Of a stretch of 6,684 bases of DNA, positions 1-5,453 are shown one piece after another; position 1 is the stretch's first letter; every line of letters begins with the position of its first letter. The stretch lies in assembly GCA_014379395.1 (NCBI GenBank), contig JACMLV010000874.1, positions 1 to 6,684 on the forward strand. Reading direction: 5' to 3'. The notes below the pieces were generated by a model that worked only from the letters and a program-made list of their open reading frames with translations, made no database searches and was not told the DNA's origin. The stretch comes from Burkholderiaceae bacterium. Lineage in GTDB: Bacteria > Pseudomonadota > Gammaproteobacteria > Burkholderiales > Burkholderiaceae_D. The translations under genes and the position numbers were made by a program.

Positions 1-61
1 CCAGTTCGCGGATGTTGCCGGTCCATTCGTGGTGCAGCAAGACCTCGAGCGTTGCCGGCGC
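1..61 (-). pseudogene. Fragment of sigma-54 activator AAA+ domain (sensor II region)
   Basis: Read on the minus strand one frame away from the CsgG-like gene, these bases encode APATLEVLLHHEWTGNIREL. This closely matches the 'L..y.WPGNVREL' block near the end of the AAA+ domain of NtrC-family enhancer-binding proteins. There is no room upstream for the rest of such a gene, because the DNA immediately upstream codes for the CsgG-like protein. What is seen is therefore a 5'-truncated fragment that continues out of the window to the left. It may result from a genomic deletion or rearrangement, or from a misjoin at a contig end. The motif is short, so chance resemblance is possible, though the run of matching positions makes that unlikely. 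Confidence 0.55.
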
Positions 62-806
62 CGTCGAGGTGGCGGCCCGGCAGGCCGAACTGCGCCATCA
101 ATTCCGCGTACGCCGATTCGGCCAGGCTCTTCGAGGTTTCCGAGATGACTTTGCCGCGGCTGTGCGTGATCCGGTCGCCCGAGCTCGACACGATCTTGGT
201 GTCCTGGCCCGCACCGTTGGCGCTGAAGGCGGCCTTGACCTCATAGGTCTTGGTGTTGATCAGGCTGAAGTCGGCCACCAGGTCGAGCGACAGCGTGGCC
301 GTCACCGAACCGGCCAGCGGCATTTGCTGCTGGCGGAATTCGATGTTGCTGACGGTGCCGAACAAGACATAGTCGGCGCCCGGGTAGGCGCCGTCCTTGA
401 TGCGCTTGACGATGTCGTGGATCTGCTCGGACGGCCGGTTCGGATAGGGGCGCGCCTGCACCAGGCGCACGCCGCCGCCCTTGAGCAGGGCGCCCTTCAG
501 GTCGGCGGTGTAATTGCGCAGCTCGCCGCTTTCGATGTAGGTGTAGGTGCCCTCGGCCTCGTAGTAGCTGCTTTCCGCGTTGGCGCGGTAGTTGCCGCGC
601 GCGCTGTAGCTGCGCTCGGTTTCCCGCACGCTGCCGCTGCCGCTCGCGCTCGACTTGCTGGTGGCGGCGACGACGTGGAAGTACTCCTTGACCTTTTCCT
701 GATAGCCAAGGTCGGTGACCGCGATTTTCGGCTCGGCGGCGCCGGCCGCGCCGGCGCTCAGGCCGGCCAGCAGCGCCCAGCCGAGCAGCTTGTGGATTGC
801 TTTCAT
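1..806 (-). CDS. CsgG/LpoB-fold exported protein, 3' end not intact in window
   Basis: The ATG at 806 is preceded by a good ribosome site (AGGGGA) and follows the lpoB stop by 32 nt, so it is probably the last gene of the lipoprotein operon. The product begins with a signal peptide (residues 1-24, hydrophobic core LLGWALLAGL, AxA-type end) and has no lipobox cysteine. The mature start 'KIAVTDLGY', a Ser/Gly-rich segment at about 47-75, 'GADYVLFGTV' and a later strand-rich part with a terminal helix (about 222-240) follow the pattern of CsgG-like periplasmic domains, the fold shared by CsgG and LpoB. The specific role is unknown; an envelope-assembly partner of LpoB is inference. The frame stays open to base 1, but the last ~17 codons look out of frame with what the DNA encodes (see the sigma-54-like fragment). 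The true C-terminus is therefore uncertain; homology seems to end near residue 245 (FGLPGR). Confidence 0.7.
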   Translation of the reverse strand, partial: MKAIHKLLGWALLAGLSAGAAGAAEPKIAVTDLGYQEKVKEYFHVVAATSKSSASGSGSVRETERSYSARGNYRANAESSYYEAEGTYTYIESGELRNYTADLKGALLKGGGVRLVQARPYPNRPSEQIHDIVKRIKDGAYPGADYVLFGTVSNIEFRQQQMPLAGSVTATLSLDLVADFSLINTKTYEVKAAFSANGAGQDTKIVSSSGDRITHSRGKVISETSKSLAESAYAELMAQFGLPGRHLDGAGNARGLAAPRMDRQHPRT

Positions 807-838
807 GTGGTTTCCCCTGGAAGATTGGACGGCAAGGA

Positions 839-1411
839 TCAGCGCTTCGTCGTCTTGCGGATTTCCTGTTCCTCTTGCCATTCGATCGAGCCGTCCTCGA
901 CGCTATAGACTTTCAGCGTCATCTTGTACCAGACGTCCTTGGTGCTGCCGTTGTTCTTGACGATCGAGACGATCTCGCCTTCGAGGGTGTATTTGGCGGC
1001 CGTCATGTTGCCGATTTTCGCCTTGCCGGCGTTCTTGTACAGGCCGCTCTGGTTCTGGCGCTGCAATTCGTCGGTGGCGGCTTGCATTTCGTCGGCGCTG
1101 CGCACGAATTTGACCTTGCGGCTTTTCACCAGCGCCGTTTGAATCGTGTTCATGATCGATTTGGTGTCGATGTATTCGCTGGTTTTGTTGCGCACCACCG
1201 ACAGCGTCATGGTCGGGCGGCCTTCGAGCACCGGATCCTGGATCAGCGAGCCGACGATTTTTTCGGCGATCAACTGCAAGTCGGTGGAGCCGAATTCGTT
1301 GGTCACGGTTTCGACCGCCTTGCTGTCGCCATACGAGGTTTGCGCCAGCGCCGGATTGGCCGCCAGAGCGATCAGGCAGAAGCCGAGGGGCATGAGCAGT
1401 TTGCTTGTCAT
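839..1411 (-). CDS. lpoB: LpoB-type penicillin-binding protein activator, non-lipidated
   Basis: This 190-residue protein resembles LpoB, which in enterobacteria is an outer-membrane lipoprotein that stimulates the peptidoglycan synthase PBP1b. The ATG at 1411 has a GGGGGC ribosome site about 7 nt upstream. Residues 1-23 form a signal peptide ending ALA|Q, which suggests signal peptidase I cleavage; Cys12 is not in a lipobox. The globular domain follows almost at once: 'TMTLSVVRNKTSEYIDT' (67-83) matches the LpoB strand with the Asn-x-Thr element, followed by a helix (IQTALVKS), 'KVKFVRS' and the final strands ending 'SIEWQEEQEIRK'. The long Pro/Ala linker of enterobacterial LpoB is missing. 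Without lipid and linker the protein is predicted to be soluble in the periplasm. It lies after ycfL as in E. coli (ycfL-lpoB), which supports the assignment. Confidence 0.82.
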   Translation of the reverse strand: MTSKLLMPLGFCLIALAANPALAQTSYGDSKAVETVTNEFGSTDLQLIAEKIVGSLIQDPVLEGRPTMTLSVVRNKTSEYIDTKSIMNTIQTALVKSRKVKFVRSADEMQAATDELQRQNQSGLYKNAGKAKIGNMTAAKYTLEGEIVSIVKNNGSTKDVWYKMTLKVYSVEDGSIEWQEEQEIRKTTKR

Positions 1412-1426
1412 CTGGTTGCCCCCGGG

Positions 1427-1564
1427 TCAGGAATGGCTGCGCGCGGCGTCCGGCGCGGCGGCATCGCTGACGGTCGGTTGCGACAGGGTCTTGCAGCCGG
1501 ACAGGCCGAGCAGGCACAGGCCGATCAGCGCGCATTTCAACATCGGGATCAAACTCGATTTCAT
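1427..1564 (-). CDS. Tiny lipoprotein (45 aa), function unknown
   Basis: A short reading frame starts at ATG 1564, with an AAGG ribosome site about 8 nt upstream, and ends in TGA at 1427-1429. The product begins MKSSLIPMLK, has a hydrophobic core and a textbook lipobox LSGC with Cys24, leaving a mature peptide of only 22 residues that ends DAARSHS. A lipid-anchored outer-membrane peptide is predicted; Lys at +2 does not suggest inner-membrane retention by the Asp+2 rule. It lies 49 nt after ycfL and 15 nt before lpoB, in the same reading frame as lpoB but separated from it by the TGA. Since lpoB has its own ribosome site and signal peptide, I treat this as an independent gene. I do not recognise a family. 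The lipobox, ribosome site and tight spacing argue that it is real. Confidence 0.7.
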   Translation of the reverse strand: MKSSLIPMLKCALIGLCLLGLSGCKTLSQPTVSDAAAPDAARSHS

Positions 1565-1613
1565 CGTGGAGCCTTATTAAAAAAGGGGGAAAAGGTTGCG
1601 GATGAGGGCCGGG

Positions 1614-2003
1614 TCAACGCGGCTCGGCGCTCATCTCGATTTTGAAATCGCTCGCCTGCGGGCCGTAGGCGACGCCATTCAACATCTGGCTTTGCTTGCC
1701 CAAAAAGACCAGCGGCTTCCACACTTGGCTGTCGCCGACCTGCATGCCGCCCTCGTCGGTCCAGCGGAAACGGTAATACAGGCGCAAGTCGTCCTTGGTG
1801 TCGTTGTAGACCTCGGCCTGGACGACCAGCACGTCATTGCGGCGCTGGGCGCGCAGATCGACCACCTGCAAGCCTTTCAAGTCGCCGCGCACCAGCAGCT
1901 TGGCCGCGACGCCGGCGGAAATGGCGGGTGGCGTGTCCGCCTGGGCGGCGGCGGCGACGAGCAACGCGCCGGCGGCGATGATTTTTGTGAAACGAGAAGT
2001 CAT
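1614..2003 (-). CDS. ycfL: YcfL family (DUF1425) secreted protein
   Basis: This 129-residue protein has a signal peptide at residues 1-22 (core IIAAGALLVAAAA, end AQA|D) and a single beta-rich domain. The segment 'DVLVVQAEVYNDTKDDLRL', the following YYRFRW and DEGGMQV, and the C-terminal LNGVAYGPQASDFKIEM match the YcfL/DUF1425 pattern, an Ig-like strand arrangement. E. coli YcfL is a lipoprotein encoded just before lpoB; here the gene order is kept but the lipobox cysteine is absent, so the protein should be free in the periplasm. The ATG at 2003 has an AGGAA ribosome site. Molecular function is not established for the family; a link to peptidoglycan synthesis is inferred from its constant association with lpoB. 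The start is well supported by the signal peptide. Confidence 0.8.
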   Translation of the reverse strand: MTSRFTKIIAAGALLVAAAAQADTPPAISAGVAAKLLVRGDLKGLQVVDLRAQRRNDVLVVQAEVYNDTKDDLRLYYRFRWTDEGGMQVGDSQVWKPLVFLGKQSQMLNGVAYGPQASDFKIEMSAEPR

Positions 2004-2047
2004 GGATGGGTTCCTGAAAAAATGGGCGGGCGCGCGGACGGCGGCGG

Positions 2048-2066
2048 AAACCGCCTCTGCGGTTTT
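2048..2066 (-). terminator. Intercistronic stem-loop, possible weak terminator or attenuator
   Basis: AAACCGC and GCGGTTT form a perfect 7-bp stem with a 4-nt loop, directly overlapping the TAA stop of the COG3014 gene. On the minus-strand transcript the stem is followed only by CCGCC, so the U-tract is too short for a strong intrinsic terminator. It may attenuate expression of the downstream ycfL/lpoB genes or protect the upstream message. On the plus strand it is followed by TTTT before ATG, which is no better. Confidence 0.35.
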
Positions 2067-3510
2067 ATGCGCTCACGGGCTTCTTGGTGGTTTTTGTCTT
2101 TTTCGCAGGCAGTGGGGCCGGCGCGGCCGGGGCTTTCAGGCTGGCCGGCTCGAGCTTGCCAAATTGCGCCGGCTCGCCGAAATAAATCTTGCCGTGGAAC
2201 ACACGGACGGGAACCACCATGTGGCGTCCGCCGATCGTGATGGTTTTCGTTTCCGGCCCGAGCTCGGAGAAGGCGAGCGGATAGTCGCCCGGCGCGATGA
2301 AGGAACGGGCGATGAAGACGCGGCCGGGCAGGGCGCGCCACATGCGATCGTCGGCCGGGCTTTCGGTGGCGACGGCGGCGATGTTGCCCATCAGGCCGAC
2401 CATCGGGTTGCGCTTGTTCAACTCGTTTTGCATCGCCGCCTTGGCGATGGTGCGGATGGCGGCGCGGATCTGGATGCCCGGCATTTCGTCCTTCAGCGAG
2501 CGGCGCGCCATGACGTTGAAATCGGCCAGCATGGCCGCCGGCAGGGTCTTGTCGCCGAAGGCGATGTGCTTGATGACGAGCGCGTCGCTGTCGGGGTAGA
2601 TCACCGGATAGGTGAAGGTCGCCACGTTCAGTCCCTTGTTGATGGGCAGCGGGAGCGTGAGCTTTTTCGACTGGCGCATCGGCGCGTTGCCCGTTTCCAC
2701 CACGAACAGGACGTCGGTCATGCCGCCGCGGCGCCGGAAACCGGTGCGCTGATCGAGGCCGGCGAGGCCCTGCTCGAGCACGGGCAGGCCGGGCCGCAGC
2801 TCGATGGCGCGCCGATAACCGGGCGCCGCCAAGCCCGGTTCATTCAAGGCCTCATACACAAAGCCGGACAAATAATGGCTGAGCGCGTTCTGATAACCGT
2901 TCTTCAAGGCCAGCACGTCCGGGTCGTTCAGGGTTTCGACCGGATAGCCGTTCAGTTCGGTGCTGCTGGCGCTCACGCCCTTGGCTTCGGCTTCCTTTTC
3001 CGCCTCGGCCGTTTGCATGGCGCGGAATTCGGCGATCACCGCTTCGCGCTCATGGGTGCGCTTGATGTCGACCCGCGCGGTGTCGAGATCGCCCAGGGCG
3101 ATGTTGTTCATCGCCATGCGCGTGGTGAGCATGACTTTTTCATAGTCCTGCCCCTCGTAGGCGCGGAACGTGTCGCCCATGATGGTGGCGCCGACATTGC
3201 CCATCAGTTTGGCCGGCTCGGATTTGGCGGTCGCCTCCCACTCGTTGATGTTGCCGTCGGCAACGAGAAAGGCGGCCTGGCTGTTGGCGTATTGGTTGGC
3301 GATGCGCATCAGTTCGGCTTTTTCCAGATTCAGCAACAGATCGGTCTTGTTGCCGTTCTGCGTCTGCGTCTCGATTTGCGCGATCGCGGCTTCGATATTG
3401 CCCGCCTTGGCCGAGGCGAGCGAGGCGCCGACCTTGGCATCATGGGTGGGGGCCAGGGCGCAGCCCGATAAGACAAGCGCAACGACAACTGGTGACAGGT
3501 AAAGACGCAT
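2065..3510 (-). CDS. COG3014 family lipoprotein, helical repeat type
   Basis: This 481-residue protein starts at ATG 3510 with an AAGGT ribosome site. A short signal peptide ends in the lipobox LSGC (Cys17), predicting a lipid-anchored envelope protein. Residues about 25-230 are rich in Ala/Leu/Glu helices with TPR-like spacing (KAGNIEAAIAQIE, LEKAELMRIANQYANSQAAF, NNIALGDLDTARVDIKR) and a coiled-coil-prone stretch 'AMQTAEAEKEAEAKG'. The C-terminal half is more strand-rich and ends in a Lys/Pro/Ala tail (PAKKTKTTKKPVSA). The overall pattern fits the uncharacterised COG3014 family, which I recall being found next to YcfL and LpoB in other proteobacteria. Biochemical function is unknown; a scaffold for the LpoB/YcfL partners is inference. 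It is the first gene of the leftward operon. Confidence 0.8.
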   Translation of the reverse strand: MRLYLSPVVVALVLSGCALAPTHDAKVGASLASAKAGNIEAAIAQIETQTQNGNKTDLLLNLEKAELMRIANQYANSQAAFLVADGNINEWEATAKSEPAKLMGNVGATIMGDTFRAYEGQDYEKVMLTTRMAMNNIALGDLDTARVDIKRTHEREAVIAEFRAMQTAEAEKEAEAKGVSASSTELNGYPVETLNDPDVLALKNGYQNALSHYLSGFVYEALNEPGLAAPGYRRAIELRPGLPVLEQGLAGLDQRTGFRRRGGMTDVLFVVETGNAPMRQSKKLTLPLPINKGLNVATFTYPVIYPDSDALVIKHIAFGDKTLPAAMLADFNVMARRSLKDEMPGIQIRAAIRTIAKAAMQNELNKRNPMVGLMGNIAAVATESPADDRMWRALPGRVFIARSFIAPGDYPLAFSELGPETKTITIGGRHMVVPVRVFHGKIYFGEPAQFGKLEPASLKAPAAPAPLPAKKTKTTKKPVSA

Positions 3511-3536
3511 GTGCTGACCTTATTCGAGGTGCGGTT

Positions 3537-3552
3537 GATATGGATTCATATC
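3537..3552. promoter_or_regulatory. Perfect inverted repeat in the leader of the lipoprotein operon
   Basis: GATATG-GATT-CATATC is a perfect 6-bp inverted repeat with a 4-nt spacer. It lies 27 nt upstream of the COG3014 start codon and about 35-45 nt downstream of the predicted transcription start. It could be an operator half-site pair for a dimeric regulator, or a small stem in the mRNA leader. No known regulator consensus was recognised. Confidence 0.4.
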
Positions 3553-3591
3553 CCGTGGAGCCAAACCGAGTGGCCAATCCAAGGTTGCTGA

Positions 3592-3620
3592 ATTATACAC
3601 ATCGATTATTGCCTAAAACC
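3592..3620 (-). promoter_or_regulatory. Predicted sigma-70 promoter of the COG3014-ycfL-lpoB operon
   Basis: On the minus strand a perfect -10 hexamer TATAAT lies at 3597-3592 inside an AT-rich island in otherwise GC-rich DNA. At 17-bp spacing the -35 position reads GGTTTT (3620-3615), which is a poor match, so an activator may be needed. The predicted start is near 3585, giving a leader of about 75 nt before the COG3014 ATG. Confidence 0.55.
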
Positions 3621-3657
3621 ACTTAATATTGGAATGCCAGCTGTTTTTTAAGAAGCG

Positions 3658-3685
3658 CCAAGCCCGGCCGCGCGGAGGGCCTTGG
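3658..3685 (-). terminator. GC-rich hairpin after the response regulator gene, weak terminator candidate
   Basis: CCAAGCCC (3658-3665) pairs with GGGCCTTGG (3677-3685) with one bulged base, and the loop can pair further. On the minus-strand transcript it lies about 40 nt after the regulator stop and is followed by CGCTTCTT, only a partial U-tract. It is the best candidate for a transcription end between the regulator and the lipoprotein operon, but intrinsic termination here would be weak. Confidence 0.35.
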
Positions 3686-3709
3686 GGGGGGCGGGTGTGG
3701 CGGGCGGGG
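3684..3709 (+). other. G-quadruplex-forming motif
   Basis: The plus strand holds four G-tracts (8, 3, 3 and 4 Gs) with loops C, TGTGGC and C, meeting the usual G3+N1-7 quadruplex rule. It lies 15 nt past the stop of the minus-strand response regulator, so the G-rich strand is the transcription template for that gene. A structure there could slow polymerase and help end transcription. Whether it folds is not known from sequence. Confidence 0.45.
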
Positions 3710-3723
3710 CGCGCGGGCGCGGT

Positions 3724-4458
3724 TCAGGCGTCGAGTTTTTCGAGCAGATAGCCGTAGCTGTAGACCGGCGCCAGGCGCAGGCCGTTCTCGGGCAGCAGGC
3801 GCAGCTTGTTGCGCACCCGCGAGACGTGGGTGTCCAGGGTGCGCGAGGGCAGCGCCGTTTCCTGCTGCCAGACCGACTCGTGGATGTAGGCGCGCGACAG
3901 CGGCCGCCCGAGATTGCGGAAAAACAGCAGCGCCAGGGAAAATTCCTTGTGCGTCACGTCGAGCGGCGCGCCCGCCATCAGCAGGCGGCCGGGACGCTCA
4001 TGGCCCGCCCTTTCCAGCGCCGGCCGGCCCGGGCCGGAACGGATTTCAAACAGATACTGGTCAAATTGCAGTTGCTCGGCGCCGTGCTGGTCGGGATAGG
4101 CGCGGCGCAGTTGGGCCTGCACCCGCGCCAACAGTTCGTTGCCGCGCAGCGGTTTGAGCAGGTAGTCGTCGGCGCCGGCGGCCAGACCGGCCAGAATCTC
4201 GTCCTCGCTCGCGCAGTCGCTCAAAAACAGCACCGGCGCGCCGGGGGTGAGCTTGTCGCGCGCCCGCCGCAGCACTTCCGCGCCGTCCGGGCCGACCGCC
4301 TGCCAGTCGAGGATCAGCATGTCGCAGCCGTCCTTGCGCAAATGGGCCAGCATCTCCCTGGCGTTCTTGAAGGTGTGGCAGGCGTGGCCGGCGCCGCTCA
4401 AAATCTGGTGGATGAGCGCGCTCTGGCGGGGATGGCGATTGAGTACGGCAATTGGCAT
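3724..4458 (-). CDS. OmpR/PhoB-type response regulator with degenerate receiver
   Basis: This 244-residue regulator has an N-terminal receiver (about 1-118) and a C-terminal winged-helix DNA-binding domain (about 145-240, with 'FSLALLFFRNLGRPLSRAYI' and 'SRTLDTHVSRVRNKLRL', typical recognition-helix context). In the receiver, the phosphoacceptor Asp51 (LILDW), Ser80 (FLSD) and Lys102 (LLKP) are kept. However, the acidic pair that binds Mg2+, expected at 7-8, reads Asn-Arg ('AVLNRHP'), so phosphorylation is doubtful. I chose ATG 4458 because the receiver's first strand begins there. It lacks a clear ribosome site; ATG 4500 or TTG 4527 would add 14 or 23 residues without homology. No sensor kinase is adjacent, so it is an orphan in this window. 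Targets are unknown. Confidence 0.85.
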   Translation of the reverse strand: MPIAVLNRHPRQSALIHQILSGAGHACHTFKNAREMLAHLRKDGCDMLILDWQAVGPDGAEVLRRARDKLTPGAPVLFLSDCASEDEILAGLAAGADDYLLKPLRGNELLARVQAQLRRAYPDQHGAEQLQFDQYLFEIRSGPGRPALERAGHERPGRLLMAGAPLDVTHKEFSLALLFFRNLGRPLSRAYIHESVWQQETALPSRTLDTHVSRVRNKLRLLPENGLRLAPVYSYGYLLEKLDA

Positions 4459-4528
4459 GGAGACGCGGGGTGGGGCGAGATGATGCGGCGCGGCGCGCAT
4501 CGGCAATATGGAAAAACCGGCTTCCAAA

Positions 4529-4534
4529 AATATA
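4529..4534 (-). promoter_or_regulatory. Candidate -10 element of the response regulator gene
   Basis: On the minus strand TATATT (5 of 6 matches to TATAAT) sits at the edge of the 17-bp tandem repeat. The predicted start is near 4522, giving a leader of about 64 nt to ATG 4458. No good -35 hexamer is visible at 16-18 bp spacing. If correct, this rules out the TTG at 4527 as the start codon. Confidence 0.35.
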
Positions 4535-4564
4535 ACAGAGATCGGCGTATAACAGAGATCGGCG
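4531..4564. repeat. Perfect 17-bp tandem direct repeat between divergent genes
   Basis: TATAACAGAGATCGGCG occurs twice head to tail (4531-4547 and 4548-4564) with no mismatch. It lies between the divergent response regulator and the small membrane protein gene, overlapping the predicted regulator promoter. OmpR/PhoB-type proteins bind direct repeats, so an autoregulatory operator is possible; a recent slippage duplication is the simple alternative. Confidence 0.8.
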
Positions 4565-4603
4565 CGCCGGCCGGGCCGTGCGTCGGCCTGGCGCGCTTCG
4601 CGC

Positions 4604-4614
4604 TACACTAGTGT
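4604..4614 (+). promoter_or_regulatory. Candidate -10 and 10-bp palindrome upstream of the small membrane protein gene
   Basis: TACACT (4604-4609) is a fair -10 element for plus-strand transcription and overlaps the perfect palindrome ACACTAGTGT (4605-4614). No convincing -35 is seen 17 bp upstream. A start near 4616 would give a leader of about 67 nt. Confidence 0.3.
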
Positions 4615-4682
4615 GGCTAGCCGGGTCGCGTTCGGCCCGCCGGCCGGGCGCGCTTGTTATGGCGGAAAACGGGAGGAAAACG

Positions 4683-5186
4683 ATGAGCAACAGCAAGCCC
4701 GTGGATTGGACCTTGATGCCCGCCAGCCGCGCCGATATCGAGCAGGTGCGCGAGCATTGCCGGCAACTGGTGCGGCGCCGGGCGCTGCTCTCGGCCGGCG
4801 TCGCTGCGGTGCCCTTGCCGGGCCTCGACGTGATGTCCGACCTGAGCCTGTTTGCCACGCTGATCAACGACATCAACCACCAGTTCGGCCTCACGCCCGA
4901 GCAGATCGCGCGCTTGCGCCCGGAATTCAAGTTGCTCGCCTACGAGGCGGCGCTGGGCATGGGCGGCTTGTTGGTCGGCAAGCTGGTGACGCGCGGACTG
5001 GCCTTGCGGCTGCTGCGCCACAGCGGCGCGAAACTGCTGGCGCGGCAGGCGCTGCGGCTGGTGCCGCTGGCCGGCCAGCTCGCGTCGGCCGCGCTCAGCT
5101 TCGTCATTTGCCGGCAGATCGGCTATCGGCATGTCGACGCTTGCGCCGTGGTGGCGCAGGAACTGCTGGTGGCGCGGCCCCGCTAA
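4683..5186 (+). CDS. Small membrane-associated protein resembling DUF697
   Basis: This 167-residue protein starts at ATG 4683, chosen for its strong GGAGG ribosome site 6 nt upstream; an earlier in-frame ATG at 4659 has none. After a charged helix (about 16-33), residues 34-48 form a hydrophobic hairpin-like segment around 'AAVPLPGLDVMSDLSL'. The PLPGLD motif (44-49) and following 'LINDINHQFGLTPEQI' resemble the DUF697/YcjF-type membrane domain, which is often found as a tail on GTPases but here stands alone. Two further hydrophobic segments follow ('EAALGMGGLLVGKLVTRG' and 'LVPLAGQLASAALSFVI'), between Arg-rich turns. Function is unknown. It is divergent from the response regulator and converges on minE with only 14 nt between the stops. 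Confidence 0.6.
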   Translation: MSNSKPVDWTLMPASRADIEQVREHCRQLVRRRALLSAGVAAVPLPGLDVMSDLSLFATLINDINHQFGLTPEQIARLRPEFKLLAYEAALGMGGLLVGKLVTRGLALRLLRHSGAKLLARQALRLVPLAGQLASAALSFVICRQIGYRHVDACAVVAQELLVARPR

Positions 5187-5200
5187 GCCACCTCGGCGAC

Positions 5201-5452
5201 TCAAGCGTCGGGCAGCACCACGTTGACGTCGAGCACTTCCAGATTGCCCTGGCGGTCGAGCGAAATCTTGATGTCTTCCGGATTCACCTTGGTGTAGCGC
5301 GAAATCACTTCGATCAGCTCTTTATGCAGCGCGGGCAGGAAGTCCGGGCCGTCGCGTCCGCTGCGTTCGCGCGCGATGATGATCTGCAGGCGCTCCTTGG
5401 CCGCCGAGGCCGTTTTCAGCTTCGGCGGGAAGAGGAAGGAAAGCAAGGCCAT
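5201..5452 (-). CDS. minE: Cell division topological specificity factor MinE
   Basis: MinE is the 83-residue partner that stimulates the MinD ATPase and drives pole-to-pole oscillation, releasing MinC from midcell. The N-terminal membrane-targeting 'MALLSFLF', the anti-MinCD segment 'AAKERLQIIIARER', and the C-terminal dimerisation part 'PDFLPALHKELIEVISRY' then 'RQGNLEVLDVNVVLP' are all as in the family. ATG 5452 follows the minD stop by one base and has a GGGGGA ribosome site inside minD. A start five codons upstream (5467) would only add MGESD and break the conserved N-terminus. Length is normal. Translation is probably coupled to minD. Confidence 0.97.
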   Translation of the reverse strand: MALLSFLFPPKLKTASAAKERLQIIIARERSGRDGPDFLPALHKELIEVISRYTKVNPEDIKISLDRQGNLEVLDVNVVLPDA

Positions 5453-5453
5453 A

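Noticed and set aside
12..908. Long plus-strand reading frame of 298 codons
   Set aside because: It is the antisense of the CsgG-like gene and the end of lpoB. Its product is Ala/Arg/Val/Gly-rich low-complexity sequence typical of GC-rich shadow frames, with no ribosome site.
1837..3471. Plus-strand reading frame of 544 codons
   Set aside because: It is opposite the COG3014 gene, which has a signal peptide, lipobox and ribosome site. The plus-strand product has the His/Arg/Gly-rich composition of an antisense shadow.
4459..4527. Upstream TTG (4527) or ATG (4500) start for the response regulator
   Set aside because: The extra residues precede the receiver's first strand, have no recognisable homology and no ribosome site, and the TTG lies about at the predicted transcription start.
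4561..4660. Several short GC palindromes (GGCGCGCC, GGCTAGCC, GCGCG/CGCGC)
   Set aside because: Short self-complementary GC strings are expected by chance at this base composition and show no spacing pattern.
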